From assembly GCA_963790965.1 (NCBI GenBank), contig CAWBQO010000006.1, positions 682,001 through 746,000 of the forward strand: a stretch of DNA of 64,000 nucleotides. Direction: 5' to 3'. Position numbers and translations under genes: made by a program. Source of the stretch: CAWBQO01 sp963790965 (GTDB taxonomy: Bacteria; Bacteroidota; Rhodothermia; Rhodothermales; DASSAV01). The number at the start of each line of letters is the position of its first letter. Position 1 is the first letter of the stretch. Below the pieces are notes generated by a model. That model did not search any database, was not told the origin of the DNA, and worked only from the letters and a program-made list of their open reading frames with translations. Positions 17,211-26,592 of the stretch are shown here, piece by piece.

Positions 17211-19034
17211 ATGTGTAAGTGCCGAATGCAAACGCTATACCGACACGGAACCGCACCCGTCCAGCTTTTGGCCGCTCTACTGGCCTTCTCGGCGCTGCTC
17301 GCCGGCTGCGACGGTACGGACCGGGTGCAAGTGCCCCCCGCCTCCGAACAGCCCTTCCGCGCGGAGCACGCGATGGTGGTCTCGGCGCACCGACTCGCCT
17401 CCGATGCAGGCGTGGAAGTCATGAAAAAGGGCGGCAACGCGGTCGATGCCGCTGTAGCAACGGGTTTTGCGCTTGCCGTCGTTTTTCCCGTGGCCGGCAA
17501 CATCGGCGGCGGCGGGTTCATGGTCATTCGCTTTCCGGACGGGCGTGCCACCACGTTCGACTACCGCGAACGCGCCCCGGCGGCCGCCTCGAAAACCATG
17601 TACGTTGACGAGGACGGCACCTTTCAAGCGTCCTGGAGTCAGGAAGGATACCTCGCCTCCGGTGTGCCCGGATCCCCGGCAGGACTTCTGCTCGCCCACG
17701 AACGCTACGGTCGCCTCCCGCTTGCGGCCGTCATGGCGCCCGCCATTCGCCTCGCCGAACGCGGGTTTCCCGTCTCCCGCCGGCAAGCCGCGCGGCTGAA
17801 CGGCTACCAGAAGGCATTCATGAAGTACCCCGCCACCCGGCGCTACTTCACCGTGGCCGACGGCGAAGGCCGCTGGGCGGAAGGCGACCGGCTGCGCCAG
17901 AAGGACCTCGCGCAAGTCCTTCGGCGCATCGAACGGCTCGGAGCGGACGGATTCTACAAGGGCCGCACGGCAGAATTGATCGTAGCGGAGATGCGGCGTG
18001 GCGGCGGGCTGATCACATCCGAAGACCTCGCCGCCTACGAGGCCGTTGAGCGTCCGCCCGTCGAGGGCACCTACCGCGGGCAACGGGTGATCTCGATGGG
18101 GCCGCCCTCCTCCGGGGGCGTCGCGCTCCTGCAACTGCTCAATGCCGCCGAGCCGTACGATGTCGGCGCGATGGGATTCTCGTCGAGCGAGACCATCCAC
18201 CTGATGGGCGAAAGTATGCGGCGCGTGTACGCCGACCGCGCCCACTGGCTAGGCGACCCCGATTACGTGCAAGTGCCCGTAGAAGAACTGACCTCGAAAG
18301 GGTATACTCGCATCCGAATGGCCTCCTTTGACCCGGACCATGCCGACGCCAGCAGCGCCGTCACGTTCGGCGATCCGGCGGCCTCCGAGTCCATGGAGAC
18401 GACGCACTACTCGGTGGTCGGTCCCGAGGGCATGGCCGTAAGCGTCACGACCACAATCAACGGCGGGTACGGCTCGAAGGTCGTGGTGGACGGCGCCGGC
18501 TTCTTCCTCAACAATGAGATGGACGACTTCAGCGCGCAACCCGGCACGCCCAACATGTTCGGCCTCGTCGGCGGCGAAGCCAACGCCATCGCGCCGGGCA
18601 AAAGGATGCTCTCGTCCATGACGCCGACGATCGTGGAAGACCCGAAGGGCCGGCTCCTGCTCGTCCTCGGCACGCCCGGCGGCGCGACCATCATCACTAG
18701 CGTCTACCAGGTGATGCTGAACCTTATCGATCACGGAATGAATGTGCAGGAAGCCGTCGCCGCTCCGCGCATCCATCACCAGTGGCTGCCGGACAGGCTG
18801 AGCGCCGAGCGCCTGGCCCTGCCGAAAGACGTGATCCGAAACCTCGAGGGCCGAGGCTGGGCAGTTGATGAGGGCGGCACGTGGGGCGCGGTGGATGCCA
18901 TCGCGGTGCGCCACGACGCCTCTGAGGCGCAGACGGACCCCTCCGGGCTGGACCGCATCCAGAACCGGACGGCGGGGCGCATCCTCTATGGCGGAGCCGA
19001 CCCGCGCGGCGAAGACGCAGCGGCCGGTTATTAG
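17211..19034 (+). CDS. ggt: Gamma-glutamyltransferase lipoprotein
   Basis: 607 residues from ATG 17211; ATG 17226 is equally possible. The lipobox LLAGC predicts an exported lipoprotein. NAVDAAVATGFALAVVFP and NIGGGGFMV open the Ntn-hydrolase fold, and the autoprocessing/catalytic Thr is in METTHYSVV (about residue 398), followed by GFFLNNEMDDF and GKRMLSSMTPT. The enzyme is made as one chain, cleaves itself before that Thr, and hydrolyses or transfers the gamma-glutamyl group of glutathione. No partner genes are adjacent. Confidence 0.93.
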   Translation: MCKCRMQTLYRHGTAPVQLLAALLAFSALLAGCDGTDRVQVPPASEQPFRAEHAMVVSAHRLASDAGVEVMKKGGNAVDAAVATGFALAVVFPVAGNIGGGGFMVIRFPDGRATTFDYRERAPAAASKTMYVDEDGTFQASWSQEGYLASGVPGSPAGLLLAHERYGRLPLAAVMAPAIRLAERGFPVSRRQAARLNGYQKAFMKYPATRRYFTVADGEGRWAEGDRLRQKDLAQVLRRIERLGADGFYKGRTAELIVAEMRRGGGLITSEDLAAYEAVERPPVEGTYRGQRVISMGPPSSGGVALLQLLNAAEPYDVGAMGFSSSETIHLMGESMRRVYADRAHWLGDPDYVQVPVEELTSKGYTRIRMASFDPDHADASSAVTFGDPAASESMETTHYSVVGPEGMAVSVTTTINGGYGSKVVVDGAGFFLNNEMDDFSAQPGTPNMFGLVGGEANAIAPGKRMLSSMTPTIVEDPKGRLLLVLGTPGGATIITSVYQVMLNLIDHGMNVQEAVAAPRIHHQWLPDRLSAERLALPKDVIRNLEGRGWAVDEGGTWGAVDAIAVRHDASEAQTDPSGLDRIQNRTAGRILYGGADPRGEDAAAGY

Positions 19035-19138
19035 CCCGTCCGCGTTGAATGTTGGCGAATGCTTGTCAGGAACAGGGGCACTCCGCTCCGGCGCTTCCGT
19101 AAAGAGGGCACGTTCCGTCCAACCATTCAAGTCCCGCA

Positions 19139-20419
19139 ATGCGCCACCTTTTCATCCAAGTTCCCGGCGGGTCCGGCGCGCGCGTCATGGACCTCGCGGA
19201 GAAGCACAATGGCTCCAACCCGCTGCTCCTCAAAGGAGACGGACCCGACGGCAAGGAGGACCTCGTGCAAGTGAGCCTCTCGAACGCCGTTGTAGAAGCC
19301 TTCGTCGCCGAGTTGCAGCAGATCGACGGCCTGCGCATCACCTTCATGCCGCAGGGGGCACTTCCGCTTCGCCCCCCCGCCGACGACGCGCCAGACCGCC
19401 TCACGGACGTAACGCCCCGCAGCCCGCTCGAAATCATCCTGGGTGGCGTGCAGAGCATCGGGTCGTGGAAGGGTTTCCTCGGCTATGCCGCCGCCGCCGG
19501 CGTGGTGGTCTGGATCGGCCTGGCAACCAATACGATCTACCTGCTCGTGGCCGCCATGCTGATCGCGCCCTTCGCCGGCCCGGCCATGAACACCGCCCTC
19601 GGAACCGCGCGCGGCGATCTCGTCCTTATTCGCCGCAGCGTACTCCGCTACGGAGGTGCCCTTCTCCTGACGGCCGTCGTCAGCTTTATTCTCATGGTGG
19701 TCTTTGGCCGGGGCGGGCTTACGAACCTGATGGTGGCGCAGAGCAACGTTTCCATAACGGCCGTCTTGCTGCCGCTCGTTGCCGGAGCCGCGGGAGCACT
19801 TAATTTGGCCCAGTCCGACCGCAACAGCCTCGTCTCGGGCGCGGCCACCGGCGTGCTCGTGGCCGCATCCCTCGCCCCGCCCACGGGCCTCATCGGCATT
19901 GCCTTTGCGCTTGGCGAATGGGGTCTGCTGAAGACCGGCGTCTTTCTCATCGCGCTTCAGCTCGCCGGCATCAACTTTTCCGGCGCGCTCGTCTTCCGGC
20001 TCTACGGCGTGCGGCACGACGGCGTGCGCTTCCAGCGCGGGAAGGCTTCCGTCTTCCCGGCGTCCGTTGCCTTCTCCGCAGTCGCGCTTGCGGCCCTGCT
20101 GACCTGGCAGTTCTGGAGCACGCCGGATCTTCAACGAACAAGCCGCTCCCAGGCGGCGCTCTCCTCCGTGCGCAAAGCCGTCGGCGGAGTGGATGGGGCG
20201 GTGCTCGTTGAGGCCGATGTGCGCTTTACCCGCTCGAACGTCAAAGGTCAGAATACCCTCCTCGCCACCGTGTATGTGCAGCGCGAGGGAGGCCGCGCGC
20301 CTGCCGACTCGCTCCGAGCCACGCTCACCCGCCGCATTCAGACGCAGCTTTTGGAGGAAGACTACAACGTGTTGCCGCTCGTGAGCGTGATGCTCCTCGA
20401 TCCGCCGCCGGGCAAGTAG
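19139..20419 (+). CDS. DUF389 family membrane protein
   Basis: 426 residues. An N-terminal soluble domain (1-75, MRHLFIQVPGGSG...) is followed by at least five hydrophobic segments between about 105 and 330, including AAMLIAPFAGPAMNTALG, the hallmark of DUF389/TIGR00341 proteins. The C terminus (about 345-426) is soluble again. The function of the family is not known; a transport or sensing role is only a guess. It lies 104 bp after ggt on the same strand. Confidence 0.82.
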   Translation: MRHLFIQVPGGSGARVMDLAEKHNGSNPLLLKGDGPDGKEDLVQVSLSNAVVEAFVAELQQIDGLRITFMPQGALPLRPPADDAPDRLTDVTPRSPLEIILGGVQSIGSWKGFLGYAAAAGVVVWIGLATNTIYLLVAAMLIAPFAGPAMNTALGTARGDLVLIRRSVLRYGGALLLTAVVSFILMVVFGRGGLTNLMVAQSNVSITAVLLPLVAGAAGALNLAQSDRNSLVSGAATGVLVAASLAPPTGLIGIAFALGEWGLLKTGVFLIALQLAGINFSGALVFRLYGVRHDGVRFQRGKASVFPASVAFSAVALAALLTWQFWSTPDLQRTSRSQAALSSVRKAVGGVDGAVLVEADVRFTRSNVKGQNTLLATVYVQREGGRAPADSLRATLTRRIQTQLLEEDYNVLPLVSVMLLDPPPGK

Positions 20420-20501
20420 CCGCCGAAGATCTTTTTTGTATTTTCGTCGGAGAAGGTAGACCGCCGTGCCTGAGCCGGTCATAGGGCCAGAGGTACAGGC
20501 T

Positions 20502-20957
20502 ATGCGGCTCGCGCTCCCGACAAGTTTCGTCTTGCTTCTCGTCCCGCTATGGGCCGGACCCGCGTTCTCGCAGCCGCTCGCGGATACTTTATTCGCCTGG
20601 CAGGACTACGGGCGCACCGCGCAGTGCCACGTCCGCCTCTACGCCGCTCCGGCCAACGCTGACCGGCCGTTTACCATACTGATTCAGGAAGTGGCGGAAA
20701 ATAGCGGGCGCGCGGCCGCCGCCGATCTGCCCTACCTCGCCGAGATGGTCGGCCGCCGCCTTGACGTGGATGCCGCCGAGGCGACCTGGGTGGTTCACTG
20801 GGGTTCGTTCTCTTTCGCAGGCGCGCGCGAAGATGAAAAGGAGCTGTTTCTCCGTGCCACTTTCCGGCGGAACGCTTCGGGGCATCTCGGTAGCCCCGCC
20901 TGGCGGCTCCTGGCGCGCGCCGAGGTCGAGGCGCTGACCGACCGGCAGTTCCACTGA
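20502..20957 (+). CDS. Secreted protein of unknown function
   Basis: 151 residues from ATG 20502 (a GTG 36 bp upstream is in frame). A signal peptide (MRLALPTSFVLLLVPLWAGP, cleavage near FSQ) is clear. The mature part is about 128 residues, mixed alpha/beta in character, with one Cys and several aromatic residues (TWVVHWGSFSF). I do not recognise a family. It lies 82 bp after the DUF389 gene on the same strand. Confidence 0.6.
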   Translation: MRLALPTSFVLLLVPLWAGPAFSQPLADTLFAWQDYGRTAQCHVRLYAAPANADRPFTILIQEVAENSGRAAAADLPYLAEMVGRRLDVDAAEATWVVHWGSFSFAGAREDEKELFLRATFRRNASGHLGSPAWRLLARAEVEALTDRQFH

Positions 20958-21150
20958 CGCTCCTGTCGCCCCTTCGCGGAACGCCCCGTGTTAAGTGGAA
21001 CCGCTTCTGGGGTGTAGGGGAAAGCCTTGCGATAAAATTGGGCGGCGGATTACGAATCCAAACTTTCGCGGAACCGAACTTAACCCTGCTTTTACATGAA
21101 TGGCGACCGGCTTCCATCGTCCTGGGATGGGACTTCACCGGCCGCGCTCC

Positions 21151-21168
21151 ACCTGAAGTACTTCAGGT
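21151..21168. promoter_or_regulatory. 18-bp perfect palindrome, candidate operator
   Basis: ACCTGAAGTACTTCAGGT is an exact palindrome whose end lies 18 bp before the start codon of the mutase small-subunit gene, the first gene of the propionate cluster. A dimeric repressor bound here would block transcription or initiation. No regulator gene is adjacent, so the binding protein is unknown. Confidence 0.55.
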
Positions 21169-21186
21169 TGAAAATAGATTTTCGCA

Positions 21187-21594
21187 ATGGCAAAAGAACA
21201 TAAAGCACGCATCCTCGTCGGCAAGCCCGGCCTCGACGGCCACGACCGCGGTGCCAAGTACGTCGCCCACGTCCTTCGGGACGCGGGTTTTGAGGTTGTA
21301 TATACGGGCATCCGCCGCAGCCCCGAGCAAATCGTCGATGCCGCCATCCAGGAGGATGTTGCCGCCATCGGCCTCTCGCTCCTCTCCGGGGCGCACAACG
21401 TGCTCTTCAAGCGCGTTCTGGACCTGCTCAGGGAAAAAGGAGCGGAAGACATCGTGGTCTTCGGCGGCGGCACAATCCCGCCGGACGACGTGCCTGGGCT
21501 GAAGAACATGGGCGTCGCCGCCGTCTTTACGCCCGGCACCCCGGCGCAGACGATCGTGGAGACGCTGGACGGACTCGTCGGCGCGACTGCATAG
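21187..21594 (+). CDS. mcmA2: Methylmalonyl-CoA mutase, B12-binding small subunit
   Basis: 135 residues, a stand-alone cobalamin-binding domain. KPGLDGHDRGAKYVA carries the DxHxxG motif whose His (residue 19) is the lower axial ligand to cobalt; LSLLSGAHN and FGGGTIPPDD complete the domain. It pairs with the separate catalytic subunit at 22772, the split form found in archaea and some bacteria. It opens the propionate cluster. Confidence 0.92.
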   Translation: MAKEHKARILVGKPGLDGHDRGAKYVAHVLRDAGFEVVYTGIRRSPEQIVDAAIQEDVAAIGLSLLSGAHNVLFKRVLDLLREKGAEDIVVFGGGTIPPDDVPGLKNMGVAAVFTPGTPAQTIVETLDGLVGATA

Positions 21595-21713
21595 AGCCGG
21601 ATGGAAGGCGTGGCGCGGCTTACCGTGCCGCCGGCCTCTCCGATCTTGTTCGGTACCTCTCCGGCCACGAGGCGGCTCCCTTACAGGCGGCCGCCTCCGC
21701 ATCGTTCGTTCCC

Positions 21714-22742
21714 ATGATTCCTTCCCTTGAATCGCTCGTCAAGGACGCTTCCGGCGAAACCGGCCCGCGCCAGACGCGCGCAGCCGCCCGGCTCATGTCG
21801 CTGCTGGAAAAGCATCCACAGCGACTTCCTGAAATCTTCCAGATCCTCCCCCGCGACGAGTGGCCGCAGCCACGGCTGCTGCTCGGCATCACCGGCGCGC
21901 CCGGCTCCGGCAAGTCCTCGCTGACGGACGCCATCATCGCGGAGCAGCGCACCCGCTACCCGGATCGCCGCATCGGCGTCATCGCCGTGGATCCGTCGTC
22001 GCCCTTTACCGGCGGTGCCGTCCTCGGAGACCGCGTGCGCATGATGCGCCACGCGACGGACCCGATGATCTTTATCCGCTCGCTTGCCACGCGCGGCCAT
22101 CTCGGCGGCCTCTCGCTCGGCGTTAAAGGCGTCATGCGCGCCATGGGCCTTATCGGGTGCGACACCGTCATCCTTGAAACCGTCGGCGTGGGGCAGAGCG
22201 AAATCGAAATCGCAACCGTTGCGGACCTCGTCCTCATCGTTCTCGCGCCTGGACAGGGAGACTCCATCCAGATGCTCAAAGCCGGGCTGATGGAGGTCGG
22301 CGACCTGTTCGTGGTCAACAAGGCCGACCGCGAAGGAGCCAACCAGCTCTTCAGCACGCTCCTTTCGACGCTCGACCTTGCGCAGAACGGCGCGGCGCAG
22401 GCGTCCACGATGACCCACGCCGACCTCGGCAACCCGCTCCTCATGCGCGAGCGGCTCCAGCCGGACGTGCTGCTCGCAAGCGCCACCGAAGGCGCGGGCA
22501 TTCCCGAACTGCTCGACCGCCTCGAAGAGCGCGTCGGCGATGAACACTCGTCCTGGACCGCGCGCCGGGAGGCCCGAGTGGCCGAAGACGTGCGCGAGGC
22601 CCTCCTCGAAGAGGCGCGGCTTCGCCTCGACGAGCGCATTGAGTCCGCCGACATCGACAGCATTCTCTCCGGCGACAAAGCCGTAGACCGCCTCACGCGC
22701 GAACTGCTCGCGCGCGCCGCGGAAACCACCCTCGCTTCCTGA
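21714..22742 (+). CDS. meaB: Methylmalonyl-CoA mutase GTPase chaperone (MeaB)
   Basis: 342 residues, G3E-type GTPase. P-loop GAPGSGKSSL (about 64-73), VIAVDPSSPFTGGAVLGDRVRM and ETVGVGQSE are the family signatures; VVNKADREGA is the base-recognition loop. MeaB protects the mutase and gates delivery of intact adenosylcobalamin. It lies between the two mutase subunit genes, 119 bp after the first and 29 bp before the second. Confidence 0.94.
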   Translation: MIPSLESLVKDASGETGPRQTRAAARLMSLLEKHPQRLPEIFQILPRDEWPQPRLLLGITGAPGSGKSSLTDAIIAEQRTRYPDRRIGVIAVDPSSPFTGGAVLGDRVRMMRHATDPMIFIRSLATRGHLGGLSLGVKGVMRAMGLIGCDTVILETVGVGQSEIEIATVADLVLIVLAPGQGDSIQMLKAGLMEVGDLFVVNKADREGANQLFSTLLSTLDLAQNGAAQASTMTHADLGNPLLMRERLQPDVLLASATEGAGIPELLDRLEERVGDEHSSWTARREARVAEDVREALLEEARLRLDERIESADIDSILSGDKAVDRLTRELLARAAETTLAS

Positions 22743-22771
22743 TCCGTAATCGAGAACACCGCATCAACGCT

Positions 22772-24448
22772 ATGCCTGACACACACGACGCCAAACCTTC
22801 GCTCCAGGACGCCAAAGCGCGCTACGAAGCCGGCGTAAGCAAAACCATCGCCCGCTTCCCGGAGCGGATGCAATCCTTCACCACCGTTTCCAACCGCCCT
22901 GTCGAGCGCGTGTATCTGCCGGAGGACGATTGGAAGTCCACCTACTCGGATAAGCTCGGCTTCCCCGGCCAGTACCCGTATACCCGCGGCGTTCAGCCGA
23001 CCATGTACCGCGGGCGCTTCTGGACCATGCGGCAGTACGCAGGCTTCGCCACCGCTGAAGAAAGCAACCAGCGCTACAAATATCTCCTGAGCCAGGGCAC
23101 CACCGGCCTTTCCGTCGCCTTTGACCTGCCAACGCAGATCGGCTACGACTCCGACGACCAGATCGCGCTCGGCGAGGTCGGCAAGGTTGGCGTTGCCATC
23201 GACACGCTCGCGGACATGGAGACCCTTTTCGACGGCATTCCGCTCGACAAGGTCTCTACCTCCATGACGATCAACGCCTCTGCGGCTGTGCTGCTCGCCA
23301 TGTACATCGCCGTCGGCGAGAAGCAGGGCGTTACGCCCGAGCAGCTCAACGGCACCATCCAGAACGACATTCTGAAGGAATACATCGCGCGCGGCACCTA
23401 TATCTTCCCGCCGCGCCCCTCCCTCCGCATCATCTCGGACATCTTCGCCTACTGCACCGAGAGCGTGCCGAAGTGGAACACGATCTCCATCTCCGGCTAC
23501 CATATCCGCGAAGCCGGGTCGACGGCCGGGCAGGAAGTCGGCTTTACGCTCGCGAACGCGATCACGTACGTTGAAACCGCCATCAAAGCCGGTCTCAAGG
23601 TCGATGACTTCGCGCCACGCCTCGCCTTCTTCTTCGCCGCCCACACGGACCTCCTCGAAGAGGTCGCCAAGTTCCGCGCCGCGCGTCGTCTCTACGCGAA
23701 GATCATGCGCGAACGCTTCGGCGCGACGAATCCCAAGAGCTGGATGCTCCGCTTCCACACGCAGACTGGCGGCGTCACGCTGACGGCCCAGCAGCCGGAC
23801 AACAACGTCGTCCGCGTGGCCATTCAGACGCTTGCAGCGGTGCTGGGCGGCACGCAGAGCCTGCACACGAACTCGAAGGACGAGGCGCTTGCCCTTCCGA
23901 CGGAGGAGAGCGTGACGGTCGCCCTGCGTACGCAGCAGATCGTCGCGCACGAGTCCGGCGTTGCCAACACGATCGACCCGCTCGGCGGATCGTTCTACGT
24001 CGAGCAGCTTACCGACGCCATCGAGCAGGAAGCGGCCGACTACATCGCCAAGCTCGACGAAATGGGCGGCGTCGTGCCGGCCATCGAGCAGGGCTGGATT
24101 CAGCGGGAGATCGAGCAGTCAGCGTACGAATACGGCCAGTCCATCGAGCGCGGCGACCGTATTATCGTCGGCGTGAACAAGTTCCAGTCCAATGCCGAAA
24201 CCCCGATGGACCTCATGCGCATCGACGAGGAAGTCGGGCAGGGGCAGATTCGGAAGCTCACGACCGTTAAGGCCGAGCGCGACAACGCCGAAGTTCAGAA
24301 GCGCCTCGACGCGATCGTGGAGGCTGCCAGGGGCACCGACAACCTGATGCCGGTCATCCTCGACGCGGTCCGCGTCTACGCGAGCGTCGGCGAAATCTGC
24401 AACGCCCTCCGCGGCGTCTATGGTGAATACCAGGAATCGTACGCGTGA
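22772..24448 (+). CDS. mcmA1: Methylmalonyl-CoA mutase, catalytic large subunit
   Basis: 558 residues, the TIM-barrel substrate domain only. YPYTRGVQPTMYRGRFWTMR, QYAGFATAEESNQRYKYLL, FDLPTQIGYDSD and SISGYHIREAGS are nearly invariant mutase segments. It interconverts succinyl-CoA and (R)-methylmalonyl-CoA together with the small B12 subunit. Full-length single-chain mutases are longer because they carry the B12 domain; here the frame ends before it. A 118-bp gap without a gene follows. Confidence 0.95.
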   Translation: MPDTHDAKPSLQDAKARYEAGVSKTIARFPERMQSFTTVSNRPVERVYLPEDDWKSTYSDKLGFPGQYPYTRGVQPTMYRGRFWTMRQYAGFATAEESNQRYKYLLSQGTTGLSVAFDLPTQIGYDSDDQIALGEVGKVGVAIDTLADMETLFDGIPLDKVSTSMTINASAAVLLAMYIAVGEKQGVTPEQLNGTIQNDILKEYIARGTYIFPPRPSLRIISDIFAYCTESVPKWNTISISGYHIREAGSTAGQEVGFTLANAITYVETAIKAGLKVDDFAPRLAFFFAAHTDLLEEVAKFRAARRLYAKIMRERFGATNPKSWMLRFHTQTGGVTLTAQQPDNNVVRVAIQTLAAVLGGTQSLHTNSKDEALALPTEESVTVALRTQQIVAHESGVANTIDPLGGSFYVEQLTDAIEQEAADYIAKLDEMGGVVPAIEQGWIQREIEQSAYEYGQSIERGDRIIVGVNKFQSNAETPMDLMRIDEEVGQGQIRKLTTVKAERDNAEVQKRLDAIVEAARGTDNLMPVILDAVRVYASVGEICNALRGVYGEYQESYA

Positions 24449-24566
24449 AGAATGGAGAGTGACGAATTGCGAATGAAGAGGGGTAAAGGACAAGCGGCTG
24501 ATTCGGCGCAAAGCCACTCGACATGCGCCATTAAGCACTCGCCTCAACTGACCAACAGAGAAAACA

Positions 24567-25016
24567 ATGGCTCAAATAGAACCTAAAGCAATCAACCATA
24601 TCGGTATCGCCGTGCGCTCGATAGACGCGCACCGGGCGTACTACGAAGACGTGCTCGGCGCGCGCTTCGAGGGCATCGAGGACGTCCCGTCGCAGAAAGT
24701 GCGCGTGGCCTTCTACGCCGTCGGAACCGCCGGCAACGAAGTCAAACTCGAACTGCTCGAACCGACTTCGCCGGAGTCTACCGTCGCCGGCTTCATCGAG
24801 AAGAAGGGCGAAGGCATGCACCACATCGCCTACACGGTTGCCGGCATCGAGGAGCGGCTTTCCGACCTCAAGGCCAACGGCTCCCGGCTCATCGACGAAA
24901 AGCCGCGCGGCGGTGCCCACGGCATGAACATCGCTTTCCTTCATCCCAAAAGCTCGGCCGGTGTCCTGACGGAACTGTGCGAGCCGGCCGGCGCGGCGGA
25001 GGGTCACCATGCCTGA
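24567..25016 (+). CDS. mce: Methylmalonyl-CoA epimerase
   Basis: 149 residues, vicinal-oxygen-chelate fold with two beta-alpha-beta modules. NHIGIAVRSIDAH, GNEVKLELLEPTS, GEGMHHIAYTV and GAHGMNIAFLHPKS hold the metal-binding His/Glu residues of the family. It interconverts (R)- and (S)-methylmalonyl-CoA, linking the mutase to the decarboxylase. Its stop overlaps the next start by 8 bp. Confidence 0.94.
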   Translation: MAQIEPKAINHIGIAVRSIDAHRAYYEDVLGARFEGIEDVPSQKVRVAFYAVGTAGNEVKLELLEPTSPESTVAGFIEKKGEGMHHIAYTVAGIEERLSDLKANGSRLIDEKPRGGAHGMNIAFLHPKSSAGVLTELCEPAGAAEGHHA

Positions 25017-26580
25017 ATCTACCGAACGCACCCACATGACGATGCAGGAGCGCATCGAGGAGCTTCGCGAGAAGCGCCGCGAAGTGCTCCTCATGGGCGG
25101 CTCCAAGCGCATCGATAAGCAACACCAACTCGGCAAACTCACCGCGCGCGAGCGCGTCGCCGAGTTGTGCGACGAGGGTTCCTTCCAGGAACAGTACGGC
25201 TTCGCCAAGCACCGCGCCACTTACTTCGGCATGGCCGAAAAGGACGTCCCGGCGGACGCCGTCGTCACCGGCGCGGGCATGGTCAACGGGCGGCTCATCC
25301 ACGTCGCCTCGCAGGACTTCACCTCCCTCGGCGGTGCCGTGGGGGAAGTTCATGCCGACAAGATCGTGGAGATGGCGAAAGCGTCGCTCAAGACCGGCAG
25401 CCCGTTCGTGCTCGTCAACGACTCCGGCGGCGCGCGCGTTCAGGAAGGCATCGACGCGCTCGCCGGCTACGGCCGCGTCTTCTTCCACAATACGCTGCTC
25501 TCGGGCGTCGTGCCCCAGATTTCGCTCATCTGCGGCCCTTGCGCAGGCGGCGCGGCCTACAGCCCGGCGCTGACGGACTTCATCATCCAGACGCGCTCCA
25601 GTCAGATGTTCATCACCGGCCCTTCCGTGATCAAGCAGGTCACGGGCGAGGCCGTCACGGCGGAGGAGCTTGGCGGTCCGGAGGCGCAGATGACGTACTC
25701 CGGCGTCGTTCACTTTGTCGCAGAGAACGACCGCGAGGCGCTGCAGGTCTGCCGGAAGCTTCTCTCCTTCCTGCCCTCGAACAACCTCGAAGATCCGCCG
25801 CGCCTCGACGTTTCCCCGGAGGTCACGCCCGACCTGACGCTCAACGGCATCATCCCGGACAACCCGCGCGCCGCGTATGATATGCACGACGTGATCGCGC
25901 GCATCGTCGACGACGCGGACTTTCTGGAGGTGCAGGCGACCTACGCGCAGAACATCATCATTGGCTTTGCGCGCATCTTCGGGCGCTCGGTCGGCATCGT
26001 GGCGAACAACCCGATGCACAAGGCCGGCTCGCTCGACATCGATTCGTCGGACAAAAGCTCCCGCTTCATCCGCTTCTGCAACGCCTTCAACATCCCGCTC
26101 GTGACGCTCGTCGACGTGCCGGGATTCATGCCGGGCGTGCAGCAGGAGTATGGCGGCATCATCCGCCACGGCGCGAAGATGCTCTTTGCCTATTCGGCCG
26201 CCACCGTGCCGAAGGTGAGCGTCATCCTGCGGAAGGCTTACGGCGGCGCTTACCTCGCCATGTGCGGCAAGGAACTCGGCGCGGACCGCGTCGCAGCCTG
26301 GCCCACGGCCGAGATCGCCGTGATGGGTGCCGAAGGAGCCGCCGGCGTCGTTTTCCGCCGCGAAATCGAGGCGGCAGAGGACAAGGACGCGCGCAAGAAG
26401 GAACTCATCGAAGAGTACCGGCGCACGTTCTCCACGCCGTACGTTGCCGCATCCCGCCGCATGGTGGACGACATCATCGAGCCGTCGGAAACCCGCCGCT
26501 ATCTCGGCATGGCGCTGGAGACGCTTCAAACGAAGCGCGAAATGCGTCCGGCCAAAAAGCACGGCCTTATCCCGCTCTGA
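25009..26580 (+). CDS. mmdA: Methylmalonyl-CoA decarboxylase alpha / acyl-CoA carboxylase carboxyltransferase
   Basis: 523 residues, crotonase-fold carboxyltransferase. SGGARVQEGIDALAGYG, CGPCAGGAAYSPALTDF, and in the C-terminal half PLVTLVDVPGFMPG, AYGGAYLAMCGKELGAD and WPTAEIAVMGAEGA are the two oxyanion-hole halves. The same subunit type serves propionyl-CoA carboxylase and Na+-pumping methylmalonyl-CoA decarboxylase; the gamma, biotin and beta subunit genes directly after it favour the decarboxylase. Start has a good Shine-Dalgarno (GGAGGG) inside mce. Confidence 0.93.
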   Translation: MPESTERTHMTMQERIEELREKRREVLLMGGSKRIDKQHQLGKLTARERVAELCDEGSFQEQYGFAKHRATYFGMAEKDVPADAVVTGAGMVNGRLIHVASQDFTSLGGAVGEVHADKIVEMAKASLKTGSPFVLVNDSGGARVQEGIDALAGYGRVFFHNTLLSGVVPQISLICGPCAGGAAYSPALTDFIIQTRSSQMFITGPSVIKQVTGEAVTAEELGGPEAQMTYSGVVHFVAENDREALQVCRKLLSFLPSNNLEDPPRLDVSPEVTPDLTLNGIIPDNPRAAYDMHDVIARIVDDADFLEVQATYAQNIIIGFARIFGRSVGIVANNPMHKAGSLDIDSSDKSSRFIRFCNAFNIPLVTLVDVPGFMPGVQQEYGGIIRHGAKMLFAYSAATVPKVSVILRKAYGGAYLAMCGKELGADRVAAWPTAEIAVMGAEGAAGVVFRREIEAAEDKDARKKELIEEYRRTFSTPYVAASRRMVDDIIEPSETRRYLGMALETLQTKREMRPAKKHGLIPL

Positions 26581-26592
26581 GGTAGAGCCCCC

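Noticed and set aside
25009..26580. Propionyl-CoA carboxylase assignment for the carboxyltransferase
   Set aside because: No biotin carboxylase in the cluster, whereas gamma, carrier and Na+-pump beta subunits follow; kept only as an alternative.
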